From Spirochaetia bacterium (lineage in GTDB: Bacteria > Spirochaetota > Leptospiria > Leptospirales > Leptonemataceae), in assembly GCA_009885105.1 (NCBI GenBank), contig VFLI01000003.1, positions 1-64,000 of the forward strand: a stretch of DNA of 64,000 nucleotides. Direction: 5' to 3'. A model generated the notes under the pieces. The model did no database searches and was not told the origin of the DNA. It saw nothing but the letters and a program-made list of their open reading frames with translations. Position numbers and translations under genes: made by a program. The first letter of the stretch is position 1; each line of letters starts with the position of its first letter. Shown here in pieces: positions 16,831 through 25,656 of the stretch.

Positions 16831-19350
16831 TCATCTAAGAATAAACCCTTTTTTAGCCAGAGCGGCGACACATGACTCCAGTATTTTTTGCAGTCGTTCG
16901 CCGGTGAGCGTGCCGTCCGCAATGCCGCATTCAATGCTGTAGCTCACGGATTTTTTGTCGCCGGGCAGGGGATCCCCTCTATATATATTTATCAATGAAA
17001 TATCTTTAATTTCTTTAATATTCAATCCTCGGATCACATTCACGGGCAGATGTGTGTGAGCGGTCTCATCCATTACCAGGCTCAGTTCAAAACGGGAATC
17101 CGGAAAAATAGACGGGATGCTGTATCTGTAATCTTTCCGTTTCCTGTCGTACACGGCGAAAAATCGGTCAAAAGATATGTCCGCGACAAACACATCGCGC
17201 TTGAGATCGAATCTTTTTGCAAATGACGGATTGATCATGCCCGCCATTCCGATGTTTTCTTTGTCAAGAAAAATTTCCAGTGCGCAGCCCGGATGCAGAA
17301 ATGGATACGAATTGCGAAGCGTGAATTTCTGCACAAGCTGCTCGCGAGGGTCTTCCAGTTCCGCGGTCATCACAAGCACGGCCGGAAAATTTAAAAGTTC
17401 CAGGAAAAATTTCTCCAGGACAGCGCGAAAATCTACAAACGATTCAACTGTGTCCTCCTCATTCTCTCCCGGCCGCGGAATGGAAACGATGGACAGCCGT
17501 TTTTCTTCCCTGGCCAATTCTTCCGGTTTTTTTAGCGGATCCTTCCAGTAGACTCTTCCCATTTCAAACAGACGCACTGTCTGGAAACGGTCCTGGTTGG
17601 AAGCAGCCTGACGAAGAAGCCCCGGCACAACACTCAACCGGAGTCTGTTTTGGCCCGATGCTAATGGATTCTTCAGTCCCAGACCTTTATCGCCGAATAT
17701 CTCGTTGTCTTTTTCCGATACGAAGGAATAATTATAAGTTTCTGTATACGATCCAGATTCCGCCAAATGCGATTTGACGCAGCGTTCAAAACTTCTTTCA
17801 CGATTGAACGGGCCGGCCTTTGCTTCCATCAGCGGCGCAATCGGTTTTATATTGTCGTAGCCGTAGATTCTTCCCAGTTCCTCAACAATGTCTTCCGGTA
17901 TTGTCACATCGTACTGCGATCTCCAGGAGGGAGCCGTAATGCTGAATTTTGGATTCGCCGCGCCGCCCGTCTGCCTGACAATGAATCCCAGACTGCCGAG
18001 AATTTTTTTCACAAGAGCCGCCGGTATTTCAAATCCCAGGCGAGTCCGCAGAAATGACAGAGTCACGCTGATTTTGCTCCGGTATTCTTTTGCGCCTTCG
18101 CCGGTGAGAGCTCCGGTTTTCATATCCGGGCACGACTCTTTGATCAGCTGCACGAGCCGGAAGAGCGCCGGTTTTGCCTTGGATGGATCCTGGCCTTTTT
18201 CAAAACGCACCGCCGAATCCGTGCGAAGCTGCAGAGAGGAAAGCGCGCGGCGTATCAGTTCGCGCGGGAATGTGGCCGATTCCAGAAACAGACTGTCCGT
18301 CCTGCCAGAAATGCCGCTCTTCATCCCGCCCATGATGCCGCCCAGAGCCACAACTTCGGCAGAGGGTCCCTTTCCGTCATAAATCAGAACGGTTCCGTCC
18401 GGCACGGGACGTTCGATTTCATCCAGCGTCATGAAGGACTTCACTTTTCGTTTACCGCCGTTTTTCGCCACGGCGATGATTTTCTCTTTCAGAACGCCCG
18501 CGTCGAACGTGTGGTTTGGCTGACCCATTTCCAGCATGGTGTAATTGGAAGCGTCGACGATGTTGTTGATCGGCTTCTGTCCGACGTTGATGAGCCGGGC
18601 GCGCAGCCAGAGAGGGCCGGGCGACACGGAAACATTCGAGCAGTACATTCCATAGTAGGCATGCGCACATCCCTTTTCTATTTCAATTTTTTTCGCCGGC
18701 AGTTTTGGATCGGATTTCGGCGCGGCTGTTTTTGTGGGATCAAATTTTATTTTCTTTCCAAAAATGGCCGCGATTTCGCGCGCGAAACCAAAGTGGCACC
18801 ACAGATCGGGCCTGTGTGTGATCGATTTATTGTCGATGTCGAGCACTGTATCCGTGAGCGGAAATATTTTTGAAAGCGGCCTGCCCGGCTTGATATTTTC
18901 AGGAGAGGCCCCTTCCAGAGAAAGAAGTCCATCCGTTTCTCCGGTGAGTTTTTCAAGACCCAGTTCCTGAGCGGAGCAGAGCATTCCCAGGGACGTGACT
19001 CCGCGGATTTTTGCTTCCTTGATTGTCATGGATTCTGTATCCGATACGGGCAGCACGCATCCGATCTGCGCCAGCGGCACGATCATGCCTTCTTTCACGT
19101 TGGGCGCGCCGCAGACAATGGCCAGTTTTTTTCCGCCACCGGCGTCGACCTGAACAAGACGAAGGCGGTCTGCGTCCGGATGCGGTTTGACCTCAAGAAC
19201 TTTCGCAGCAATGACATCGTTCAGATGCGAGTACACGGCCCGGCAGTGATCCACCTCGCAGACAGCCATGGTCAGACGTTCGACCAGTTTCTCCACGGGA
19301 ATTCCCGTCAGATCCACAAAATCGCCGAGCCAGTTGAGAGAAAGTTTCAA
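16831..19350 (-). CDS. pheT: Phenylalanine-tRNA ligase beta subunit
   Basis: An 839-residue protein of normal length for bacterial PheT. It starts MKLSLNWLGDFVDL, carries the N-terminal tRNA-binding OB domain (KPHPDADRLRLVQVDAG), the central B3-B5 domains, and the C-terminal anticodon-binding ferredoxin-like domain (SRFELSLVMDETAHTHLPVN). With PheS it forms the alpha2-beta2 enzyme that charges tRNA-Phe. The start is TTG at 19350, set by a strong GGAGGAG four bases upstream. It is separated from pheS by an unrelated nuclease gene, and a 10-base-arm hairpin lies just before its ribosome binding site. A hydrolase and a cyclase gene follow directly. Confidence 0.97.
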   Translation of the reverse strand: MKLSLNWLGDFVDLTGIPVEKLVERLTMAVCEVDHCRAVYSHLNDVIAAKVLEVKPHPDADRLRLVQVDAGGGKKLAIVCGAPNVKEGMIVPLAQIGCVLPVSDTESMTIKEAKIRGVTSLGMLCSAQELGLEKLTGETDGLLSLEGASPENIKPGRPLSKIFPLTDTVLDIDNKSITHRPDLWCHFGFAREIAAIFGKKIKFDPTKTAAPKSDPKLPAKKIEIEKGCAHAYYGMYCSNVSVSPGPLWLRARLINVGQKPINNIVDASNYTMLEMGQPNHTFDAGVLKEKIIAVAKNGGKRKVKSFMTLDEIERPVPDGTVLIYDGKGPSAEVVALGGIMGGMKSGISGRTDSLFLESATFPRELIRRALSSLQLRTDSAVRFEKGQDPSKAKPALFRLVQLIKESCPDMKTGALTGEGAKEYRSKISVTLSFLRTRLGFEIPAALVKKILGSLGFIVRQTGGAANPKFSITAPSWRSQYDVTIPEDIVEELGRIYGYDNIKPIAPLMEAKAGPFNRERSFERCVKSHLAESGSYTETYNYSFVSEKDNEIFGDKGLGLKNPLASGQNRLRLSVVPGLLRQAASNQDRFQTVRLFEMGRVYWKDPLKKPEELAREEKRLSIVSIPRPGENEEDTVESFVDFRAVLEKFFLELLNFPAVLVMTAELEDPREQLVQKFTLRNSYPFLHPGCALEIFLDKENIGMAGMINPSFAKRFDLKRDVFVADISFDRFFAVYDRKRKDYRYSIPSIFPDSRFELSLVMDETAHTHLPVNVIRGLNIKEIKDISLINIYRGDPLPGDKKSVSYSIECGIADGTLTGERLQKILESCVAALAKKGFILR

Positions 19351-19361
19351 AGCTCCTCCGG

Positions 19362-19391
19362 GCCAGGGGGGCTAGCGCAAGCCCCCCTGGC
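19362..19391 (-). promoter_or_regulatory. Strong hairpin just upstream of the pheT ribosome binding site
   Basis: Arms gccagggggg (19362-19371) and cccccctggc (19382-19391) are perfectly complementary around a 10-base loop; two more pairs (c-g, t-a) can extend the stem inward. In pheT mRNA the stem ends about five bases before GGAGGAG. No T tract follows, so it is not a standard terminator. It could modulate pheT translation, protect a processed mRNA end, or be a transposed palindromic element. Confidence 0.55.
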
Positions 19392-19538
19392 GACCCCGTG
19401 CGCCTGGCAAATGGGTTGACACCCTGGTAAAATTCTCTCACGAGGGACTGTTTGCCAGGAGGGGGTGCCATGAGGTATTTTTAAGATGCGAACTTTCCTT
19501 TGATATATAAATAAATATAATATAATAATCATGCTAAT

Positions 19539-20465
19539 TTATCCCCCAAGGCTTTCATAGGCTTGCTGAACCAATCCCACAGCCTGTTCTATGTCATCCT
19601 CAGACTGAACACGTAATTCTAGTTTACCGGGATAATGACTGATGTCAGTTACATCACGCATATTTTTTGCGATGGTTATTTTCTTGGGATTTAACTTCAA
19701 GTATAGCACCAATTCATTTTGCTTAATTCCCAGGCATACAAAATTTTGAGATACTTTATATGCAATGTAATGTTTTTTTGGTACTTCTTCAATATGCTCA
19801 CTGATAGCCAGGATTCGATCGCGCAAATTCAATGTCAGAACTTTAATGGTTTCTGAAACCCCGTCCATATGCTGATTAAAAGTATACTGGCCAGTAGAGC
19901 GGGTAATTGCCGCTTTCTTACCTGCTTCTATTTGAACGATTTTCTTCTGATCTAAACTCGACGTGGAATCGAAAGCATATCTTCCAAAAACCTGTTCGAA
20001 ATAAAGAGTCTTTCCATTGAATAGTTTATATTGCCAGAGTTCAATATTGGCGCCCATCATTTTCACTGCATGTAAATCGTACTTTTTATAACCCGGCGCA
20101 ATACAGATAACTCTGATTTCGGACCAATCCACTTCTGACTCATTGCCAAGCTGCTTCGTTGCCGCCACTTCAAAATCTCCCCGATGGTCATCCAGCCATG
20201 AAAGATAGAATAGACTTTGATTGACAAGATCGGACGATTCAACTTTCTTGTACTCGATAATTACAGTATTATTGTCTTCAGAAAGCGCAAGAGTGTCGAT
20301 TCGGCCAGAATGAACTGGGCCCGTCGGATATTCTGTCGCAATAAAACGACAGTTAAAAACTGTGCCTAAATTTTTCTCCACGAGAAACTGAAGCTCCTTT
20401 TCGTTGCGAAAATTCACCAATTCGGCAGATTGTAACTTCTGCCCTTCAATTTGAAATAATGGCAT
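19539..20465 (-). CDS. PD-(D/E)XK-like nuclease inserted between pheS and pheT
   Basis: A 308-residue protein whose N-terminal half has the PD-(D/E)XK core: HSGRIDTLAL followed by VIIEYKK, as in the DUF5655/NucS-like group. The C-terminal third (IEEVPKKHYIAYKVSQNF..., then DDIEQAVGLVQQAYESL) matches a DUF5655-style domain. Its DNA is more AT-rich than pheS and pheT. I used the ATG at 20465, four bases after AGAGGA, not the TTG at 20468. Position between two genes of one enzyme, on the same strand, suggests insertion by transfer. DNA substrate and role (repair or defence) are unknown. Confidence 0.75.
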   Translation of the reverse strand: MPLFQIEGQKLQSAELVNFRNEKELQFLVEKNLGTVFNCRFIATEYPTGPVHSGRIDTLALSEDNNTVIIEYKKVESSDLVNQSLFYLSWLDDHRGDFEVAATKQLGNESEVDWSEIRVICIAPGYKKYDLHAVKMMGANIELWQYKLFNGKTLYFEQVFGRYAFDSTSSLDQKKIVQIEAGKKAAITRSTGQYTFNQHMDGVSETIKVLTLNLRDRILAISEHIEEVPKKHYIAYKVSQNFVCLGIKQNELVLYLKLNPKKITIAKNMRDVTDISHYPGKLELRVQSEDDIEQAVGLVQQAYESLGG

Positions 20466-20545
20466 CAAGTCCTCTTATATACTATGCATAAATAAATATT
20501 GAAATAATTGAAAAAACATTAATTGATAATCCAATGTTTTATTCC

Positions 20546-21568
20546 TCAAAATTGATTGAGAAATCGCAAATTGCCGGACATGAAATGCCGGATATCCTCG
20601 ATTCCGTAGCGCATCATCACCAGACGCGAAAGCCCCATGCCGAAGGCGAAACCGCTGAAGATTTTTGTGTCGATACCGCTTTTTTTTAGTACATTGGGAT
20701 GCACCAGTCCGCAGGGCAGAAGTTCCAGCCATCCGCTGTGCTTGCAGACCGGGCAGCCCTTGCCCGCGCAGGTCAGGCAGTTGATATCCAGTTCAAATCC
20801 CGGCTCGACAAAAGGAAAATAACCAGGCCGAAGCCGCACCCGAACCTCTTTCTCAAAAAAAGCGGACAGAAAAGTTTTCATTACGTGGATCAAATGCGCG
20901 ACAGAAACATCGCGGTCAACCAGCATGCCTTCCGCCTGGTAGAACGTATTGTCGTGCGAGGCGTCCGTCTCCTCATAGCGGAAGCAGCGGCCCGGAGCGA
21001 TGATGCGAAAGGGAGGCTTGAGAATTCTCATGGCCCGCACCTGAATCGACGATGTGTGCGTGCGCAGCAGATTGCCGTCCTCGGTCCAGACGGTGTCCTG
21101 CATGTCGCGGGCCGGATGATCGTCGGAAAAATTCAGAGCACCGAAATTGTTTTCATCGGTCTCGACTTCCGGGCCGTCCATGATGGAAAAACCCATCGAA
21201 GTGAAGATGTCCTCCACTTCATACTGCACCCGGCTGATGGGATGCAGGCGGCCTGTTTCCAGCTGCCGGGGCTGGAGGGCGTCGATGCTGTGGCTGCTCA
21301 ATTTTGACTGCAGTTCCCGGTCTTCGATTTCTTCCCGGATTTTCAACAGCTGCCCTTCCAGCTCGGCGCGGAACTCGTTGGCCTTCTGCCCGACCGTTCT
21401 TTTTTCTTCCGGCGGCAGAACTTTGAGCGACTGCAAAATCGCCGTCAGCTGGCCTTTTTTTCCCAGGAATTTGCCCCGTACAAGATCCAGATCGGCCAGA
21501 CTTCTGGCAGAGAGAATTTCTCCGGAGGCCTCAGCCTGCAAGAGTTCGATTTCCTGAATCAGGGACAT
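20546..21568 (-). CDS. pheS: Phenylalanine-tRNA ligase alpha subunit
   Basis: A 340-residue class II synthetase subunit. Motif 1 region [17 protein letters not shown], motif 2 [20 protein letters not shown] and motif 3 [17 protein letters not shown] are present. N-terminal coiled coil ([16 protein letters not shown]) is typical. It activates phenylalanine and, with PheT, charges tRNA-Phe. The ATG at 21568 matches the family N-terminus (MSLIQEIE); a TTG five codons upstream is less likely. I see no T-box or tRNA-like leader; the upstream region holds a palindrome nearer the divergent lipoprotein gene. The nuclease gene follows after 80 bases. Confidence 0.97.
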   Translation of the reverse strand: MSLIQEIELLQAEASGEILSARSLADLDLVRGKFLGKKGQLTAILQSLKVLPPEEKRTVGQKANEFRAELEGQLLKIREEIEDRELQSKLSSHSIDALQPRQLETGRLHPISRVQYEVEDIFTSMGFSIMDGPEVETDENNFGALNFSDDHPARDMQDTVWTEDGNLLRTHTSSIQVRAMRILKPPFRIIAPGRCFRYEETDASHDNTFYQAEGMLVDRDVSVAHLIHVMKTFLSAFFEKEVRVRLRPGYFPFVEPGFELDINCLTCAGKGCPVCKHSGWLELLPCGLVHPNVLKKSGIDTKIFSGFAFGMGLSRLVMMRYGIEDIRHFMSGNLRFLNQF

Positions 21569-21702
21569 GGGATAAAACCGCAACGGGCCGCCTGGGTGTC
21601 AAATCATGTTATAGGGGAATTGGCAGGCGGATTCGGCGGATAGCCGTATGATTTAAGGAATTTTTAACAGCTTTTTTCCCAGCTGATTTTAGAATTACTC
21701 TC

Positions 21703-21716
21703 AAATGTATACATTT
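21703..21716. promoter_or_regulatory. Perfect 14-base palindrome between pheS and the lipoprotein operon
   Basis: aaatgtatacattt reads the same on both strands and lies in the 261-base divergent region between pheS and the exported-protein block. It has the size and symmetry of a repressor or activator site. A weak stem (cagct / agctg, 21668-21684) lies beside it. I could not place -35/-10 boxes with confidence for either gene. Confidence 0.4.
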
Positions 21717-21829
21717 TGTTTACTTTAATAATTTTGCTTGCAAAACTAAGCCGCCCGCCAAATCATTGGCATATCATGGCTTTGTACCCCCCCCTGTCGA
21801 TAATTTCCTCTTTTAAGAATGGGGCGATT

Positions 21830-22462
21830 ATGTCTCTTTCTTTTGCATTGCTATCAATATCCTTCTCCAGCAGCTGCCTGGGAATAGAAAAGCCGGATGA
21901 GAGCAAGCTTGCAATTTTACTGGCGGCTGCCCCGCGATATGCTGTACCTGGTGCGATTGCCGGTATCCCCAATACTCCTTTCGCCTCAGTAAGCCAGCGT
22001 GAAGAGACAACCATTACAGAAATGTTTGAGCAGGTGGAAGAACAGATTGGCTGGAAAACTACGGATGACTGGGCAAGATCGACACAAACGGCTCTGGAGA
22101 TAATGCAATCAAAACCAATGAGCAATGCAGAAATGGATGCTTACGTAGAGGCAACTCTGCGGGGAGAAAATCCGGAGCGCCCACAATTCGATGTTATGGA
22201 GATGATTGAAAGGGAAAAAATCAACGGCGAAGAATTCGCAAGCGCTTTGATAGGAGACTTGGATGGGATGTCGACGGAGGATTTGATCCAGACGCGCATA
22301 CGCCTGACGCTGGGACTTGCGCTCAATCAGACCGTGGCTCAAAACAATGCCCAGGAGAACGGCATGCCTTTGGAACTTTTGAAAAACAATGTGCTGATTC
22401 TTTCGAAAGCGCGCGACGCCGTCAACGCGGAATTGCAGAAACGCGGAGTGACAGGCCTCTGA
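21830..22462 (+). CDS. Putative lipoprotein, first gene of an exported-protein block
   Basis: A 210-residue protein starting MSLSFALLSISFSSSC, a short signal with a Ser-rich spirochaetal lipobox. The mature part is helical and acidic (TTITEMFEQVEEQIGWK, then ILSKARDAVNAELQKRG) and I recognise no domain. The ATG at 21830 is the only start that gives a sensible signal; earlier in-frame starts add 38 residues with no ribosome binding site. Its stop overlaps the next gene's apparent CTG start. Location: outer or inner membrane lipoprotein; function unknown. Confidence 0.65.
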   Translation: MSLSFALLSISFSSSCLGIEKPDESKLAILLAAAPRYAVPGAIAGIPNTPFASVSQREETTITEMFEQVEEQIGWKTTDDWARSTQTALEIMQSKPMSNAEMDAYVEATLRGENPERPQFDVMEMIEREKINGEEFASALIGDLDGMSTEDLIQTRIRLTLGLALNQTVAQNNAQENGMPLELLKNNVLILSKARDAVNAELQKRGVTGL

Positions 22463-22884
22463 AAAAAGCCGCGTTGTTATTTATCGCCCTGCCATTGTGG
22501 GGATGTCCGGATGGCGACAAGACACCCATGTGGTACGAGGATCCGGTGGTGCTTTTCACTTATTTTTTTTATCATTACAAGCCTTGCGTGCCGTACACTC
22601 TTCTTCCCAAAGGTACGTCGGTGACGGTTACTCCACCGTACTCTTTTGTTTCCTGCAAATCAAATAGCGAGTCGGCCACAGCAACGGCAACGCCTCTTGC
22701 AGGGCAGGATATAACGATAGAATTCCTGGGTTGTAATGGGAGTTTAGATTTTACAAAGGATTTGAACGGTGCAGGTTTGGCTGAGACATTCTCAGTCACA
22801 CATAGTTGTGATAATACTCCCATTGATCTCGAAAGGATTATCAACAAAACCGGCAGCGGTTCAGTGACGATTACGATAAATTGA
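22459..22884 (+). CDS. Small cysteine-containing lipoprotein, apparent CTG start
   Basis: A 141-residue protein. Reading from CTG at 22459 gives MKKAALLFIALPLWGC, a textbook lipoprotein signal, and CTG forms a CTGA overlap with the previous stop. The only conventional start (TTG at 22474) would remove the two lysines needed for a good signal. The mature part has six cysteines and beta-like sequence (TVTPPYSFVSC, DITIEFLGCNG). No family recognised. It is co-transcribed with its neighbours and probably sits in the envelope. Confidence 0.6.
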   Translation: MKKAALLFIALPLWGCPDGDKTPMWYEDPVVLFTYFFYHYKPCVPYTLLPKGTSVTVTPPYSFVSCKSNSESATATATPLAGQDITIEFLGCNGSLDFTKDLNGAGLAETFSVTHSCDNTPIDLERIINKTGSGSVTITIN

Positions 22885-22892
22885 GGTTTGAC

Positions 22893-24380
22893 ATGCGTTT
22901 GAAAACAATTCTTATTTATTTTGCGACAGTCTCTATTCTTGCGGGACAGGCACGGAACTATTCTGTTCACCCGATGAACGAGAAATTTGATTGCAATCAA
23001 TCAGCCGGGCAGGATGCCAATACCACTGTTACTTTTTTTGGAGACAGCCACGGGCAATTTGTCAATTTTCCATTTTACGGCTGGCATGGTTGGCCTGCGT
23101 ATCTGGCCATTGGTGCGGGTGGCAGTGAATTCAATGTACAAAATTTAGCTGTGGGCTCCTGGACATCAGCCACAATTTTCGAACGCATAAAAAAATGTGC
23201 AAATGAAAATCCTGCTCAATTCAAAACCGCGCGCCGCTACGCCGTTGAAACCGGCGGGAACGATCTTATCTCCAATTTCTGGATTCCTGTGATAATGCCC
23301 TGGAAAATGAACGACATGCGGTTCTGGATGCTGGGGAACCAGAAGTTGGTATTGAAATTGTTAAAGATCATGGTGAAGGCACACAATACTCAGATCCCCG
23401 GAATTCAGGCAGTGACCGCAACCCCTGGTGACTACATACTTTTTTACTCCAATTTCCCGGTCATGGCGCGCGGTCCGATCTCCGGGACTGTAATGGCTCA
23501 ATGGGAGCGGATGTGGACACCATTGACTCAGTACAAACAAAATCAGCTCAAAGTCGTGCTGGGCGATCTGATGTACATGATGGGTGATAAACGCGAAAAT
23601 CCCGACGATCCCGGACGGGATGAAGGCGGCAGTCCTCCCCATGCGGAGGCAAATAAAGAGCAGATGAAAGCGGCAAAAATCGCCATGGCTATGGGGCTTG
23701 TTTTCAATCCGGTCATGGTAGCTGCGTTCACCGCTTTTCTTTATGCATTGGGGGATGCGATTCAGGATGTTTTACAGGGAATTACAGATCTCGTAAATGG
23801 CACTGGAACCGGAACAGATCATCTTCAGTCGGCAGTTACAGCATTTGGACAGCTGACCGGGGCAGTTGATCCCACACCGAAATATTTTGGCGGATACCAC
23901 GGTTCCAACGCAATTTTGCAGGCTTATGTCTGGTGGGTGAATTATCTGGTGGAAGGGGGTTCTGTCGTGACTCCCGTTGGTATGATGCTCACCGCTTCAC
24001 AGGGGGACATGGCGAAACTCGCTGCAGAGGAAGGAGTCCATTTTGTGGATGTATACTTTCCCTTGATCGACTGGAGAGACTGCGCCGTCGGTCATTGTTA
24101 TGTGGCCAATCACGACCTTTACACTGAATTTTTGCATCCGAGTCTTTCGGGGTACGTTGTCGCGGGACTATTTCTTGGATCGTGGATGAAATTGCATGGC
24201 TGGGACAAGCCGCTCGTTGTCAACGGTACAACATACGGACCTGATTTTGTGGACAGCACATTCTGGAGCAAACCTGAGAATCAAATCGAGGTCCCGAGTT
24301 CGACTCCGCCTATAAATTCAATTGATATTGGATTTCTCTTGTGGCTATGGTGGTGCCTAACGACGGGCGCGTGCGGATAG
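22893..24380 (+). CDS. Secreted SGNH/GDSL-like hydrolase
   Basis: A 495-residue exported protein with signal peptide LKTILIYFATVSILAGQ. SGNH blocks are visible: block I FFGDSHGQF with the nucleophile serine, block III VETGGNDLISN with the GxND oxyanion residues, and block V LYTEFLHPSLSGY with the catalytic histidine. Such enzymes remove acyl groups from sugars or lipids. It is long for the family and carries a hydrophobic, Met-rich insert (MAMGLVFNPVMVAAFTAFLYALG). Start ATG 22893 has GAGG six bases upstream. Its genes upstream and downstream are lipoproteins, so it likely acts on the envelope. Confidence 0.78.
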   Translation: MRLKTILIYFATVSILAGQARNYSVHPMNEKFDCNQSAGQDANTTVTFFGDSHGQFVNFPFYGWHGWPAYLAIGAGGSEFNVQNLAVGSWTSATIFERIKKCANENPAQFKTARRYAVETGGNDLISNFWIPVIMPWKMNDMRFWMLGNQKLVLKLLKIMVKAHNTQIPGIQAVTATPGDYILFYSNFPVMARGPISGTVMAQWERMWTPLTQYKQNQLKVVLGDLMYMMGDKRENPDDPGRDEGGSPPHAEANKEQMKAAKIAMAMGLVFNPVMVAAFTAFLYALGDAIQDVLQGITDLVNGTGTGTDHLQSAVTAFGQLTGAVDPTPKYFGGYHGSNAILQAYVWWVNYLVEGGSVVTPVGMMLTASQGDMAKLAAEEGVHFVDVYFPLIDWRDCAVGHCYVANHDLYTEFLHPSLSGYVVAGLFLGSWMKLHGWDKPLVVNGTTYGPDFVDSTFWSKPENQIEVPSSTPPINSIDIGFLLWLWWCLTTGACG

Positions 24381-24384
24381 ACAG

Positions 24385-24834
24385 ATGGGCAAAAAAAAGC
24401 GAAAAAAAATGCAGATTTCGGCTCAAAGTCGTGCCTTGCCTATTACTATCCTGGGTTTAGCTCTGGTCGCGCTACCGTTTATCAATTACATTTTGCTGTG
24501 CAGCTATTACAGGATCTCATTCCTTAATGCAGTCTTATTATTTCGCGTTGCGTCTCTGCCCGCAATCAGTTTTTTGTTATTTGCGCCTCTGGTGAGCATT
24601 GGAATATTTTTGAATAAGAATTGGGGCTGGCTTGCTCTTCTTGCCTTGTTTCTGGCGCTCACTGCCTATAACACCTTTACTTATTTGCGCTCCCCCGGAT
24701 CCTATAATCTTTTTACTTTGGTCTTTGCTGCTGTAGTGTTGATCTCCTGCGCGGTCATTTTTCGAAAATACTTTCTTTCCGCTTTTAGAAGTTTTCCGAA
24801 ATGGCGTAGATTGAGAATTTTACGTCTTGGATAA
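24385..24834 (+). CDS. Small membrane protein with four hydrophobic segments
   Basis: A 149-residue protein with a very basic N-terminus (MGKKKRKK) and four likely transmembrane segments (ILGLALVALPFINYILL; VASLPAISFLLFAPLVSIG; WLALLALFLALTAY; LFTLVFAAVVLISCAVIF). The tail is basic (FPKWRRLRILRLG). No named family. It starts four bases after the hydrolase stop and ends three bases before the next lipoprotein, so it belongs to the same operon. Confidence 0.6.
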   Translation: MGKKKRKKMQISAQSRALPITILGLALVALPFINYILLCSYYRISFLNAVLLFRVASLPAISFLLFAPLVSIGIFLNKNWGWLALLALFLALTAYNTFTYLRSPGSYNLFTLVFAAVVLISCAVIFRKYFLSAFRSFPKWRRLRILRLG

Positions 24835-24837
24835 TAT

Positions 24838-25227
24838 ATGAAAAAACTAATTACTTTAATTGTATTAATGCTGAGCCTTGCGTTCTGCGGAAACTCGAAG
24901 GAAAAGGACAAAGAGCAAAGCAAGAAAAATGGGGATATCTTCCTGGCTTTCATTCTGTATAACTACCTCAATCCCAGATTCACTTATTCTTGTGATTATA
25001 TCGTTGGCTCCGGAATCTGCTACAATCTGAATACAAACGCGGCGGCATACAATTGCACGGGAACCGTTTCGACTTCCCCGTGCGCCTGCAATGGTCTGGT
25101 AGTCGGCAGTTGTCGCAGGACACCCAGCATCACAGTTTATTATAATAATGTATACAATACTTCAACAGCGACAAGCAATTGCACGGCTGCCGGCGGCACA
25201 TTTACGACATCATGCCTGACACAGTAG
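24838..25227 (+). CDS. Cysteine-rich lipoprotein, last gene of the exported block
   Basis: A 129-residue protein with a clear lipoprotein signal: KKLITLIVLMLSLAFC, cysteine at residue 17, then a charged linker (KEKDKEQSKKNGD). The mature part has nine cysteines and many Thr, Asn and Ser (AAYNCTGTVSTSPCACNG), suggesting disulfide-stabilised structure. No family recognised. Position right after the membrane protein indicates co-expression. Confidence 0.65.
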   Translation: MKKLITLIVLMLSLAFCGNSKEKDKEQSKKNGDIFLAFILYNYLNPRFTYSCDYIVGSGICYNLNTNAAAYNCTGTVSTSPCACNGLVVGSCRRTPSITVYYNNVYNTSTATSNCTAAGGTFTTSCLTQ

Positions 25228-25402
25228 CCAAATCGGTTTTCTGCTGGAATTTCTTGTCAAAAGACCTTAACAGTTTGCTATCCTGCCAATCCTGACCTTA
25301 ATGCTGACCGTTCTCTGGTAATCTGCCAAAACCAAATAAAACTTGCCCGCTTTGCGCTCCTGTAAAATCTGGTTCACGGGCATATCCCGGGACGAGAAAA
25401 AA

Positions 25403-25597
25403 ATGGCAGTACCAAAAAGAAAGATTTCCCGCCAGAAGAGCAGAAGCCGAAGGTCGCACCATGCGATCGGCAAACCGAACCTGGTGCCCTGCAAGAACTG
25501 CGGCTCTTTCATCAAACCCCATCGTATCTGCCCGGAATGCGGCTGGTACAAGGCCGCCGTCGTCAGAGCCCCCAAAGCCAAGAAAACTGAAGCCTGA
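25403..25597 (+). CDS. rpmF: 50S ribosomal protein L32
   Basis: A 64-residue protein starting [20 protein letters not shown], the hallmark of L32, with a zinc ribbon made by Cys30, Cys33, Cys43 and Cys46 (CKNC and CPEC). It is part of the large ribosomal subunit. The start is ATG 25403; twenty codons of in-frame upstream sequence are not part of the family. plsX follows after a 186-base gap filled by a palindromic repeat, keeping the common rpmF-plsX order but with an insertion between. Confidence 0.97.
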   Translation: MAVPKRKISRQKSRSRRSHHAIGKPNLVPCKNCGSFIKPHRICPECGWYKAAVVRAPKAKKTEA

Positions 25598-25656
25598 CAG
25601 CCGGATCATCCTGCAAACTCTCCGAGGCCGAATCGGATTTCACGGAGAGAAGATTA

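Noticed and set aside
21569-21702. T-box or phenylalanine attenuator before pheS
   Set aside because: No leader peptide with Phe codons, no T-box sequence and no terminator-like hairpin with T tract on the pheS strand.
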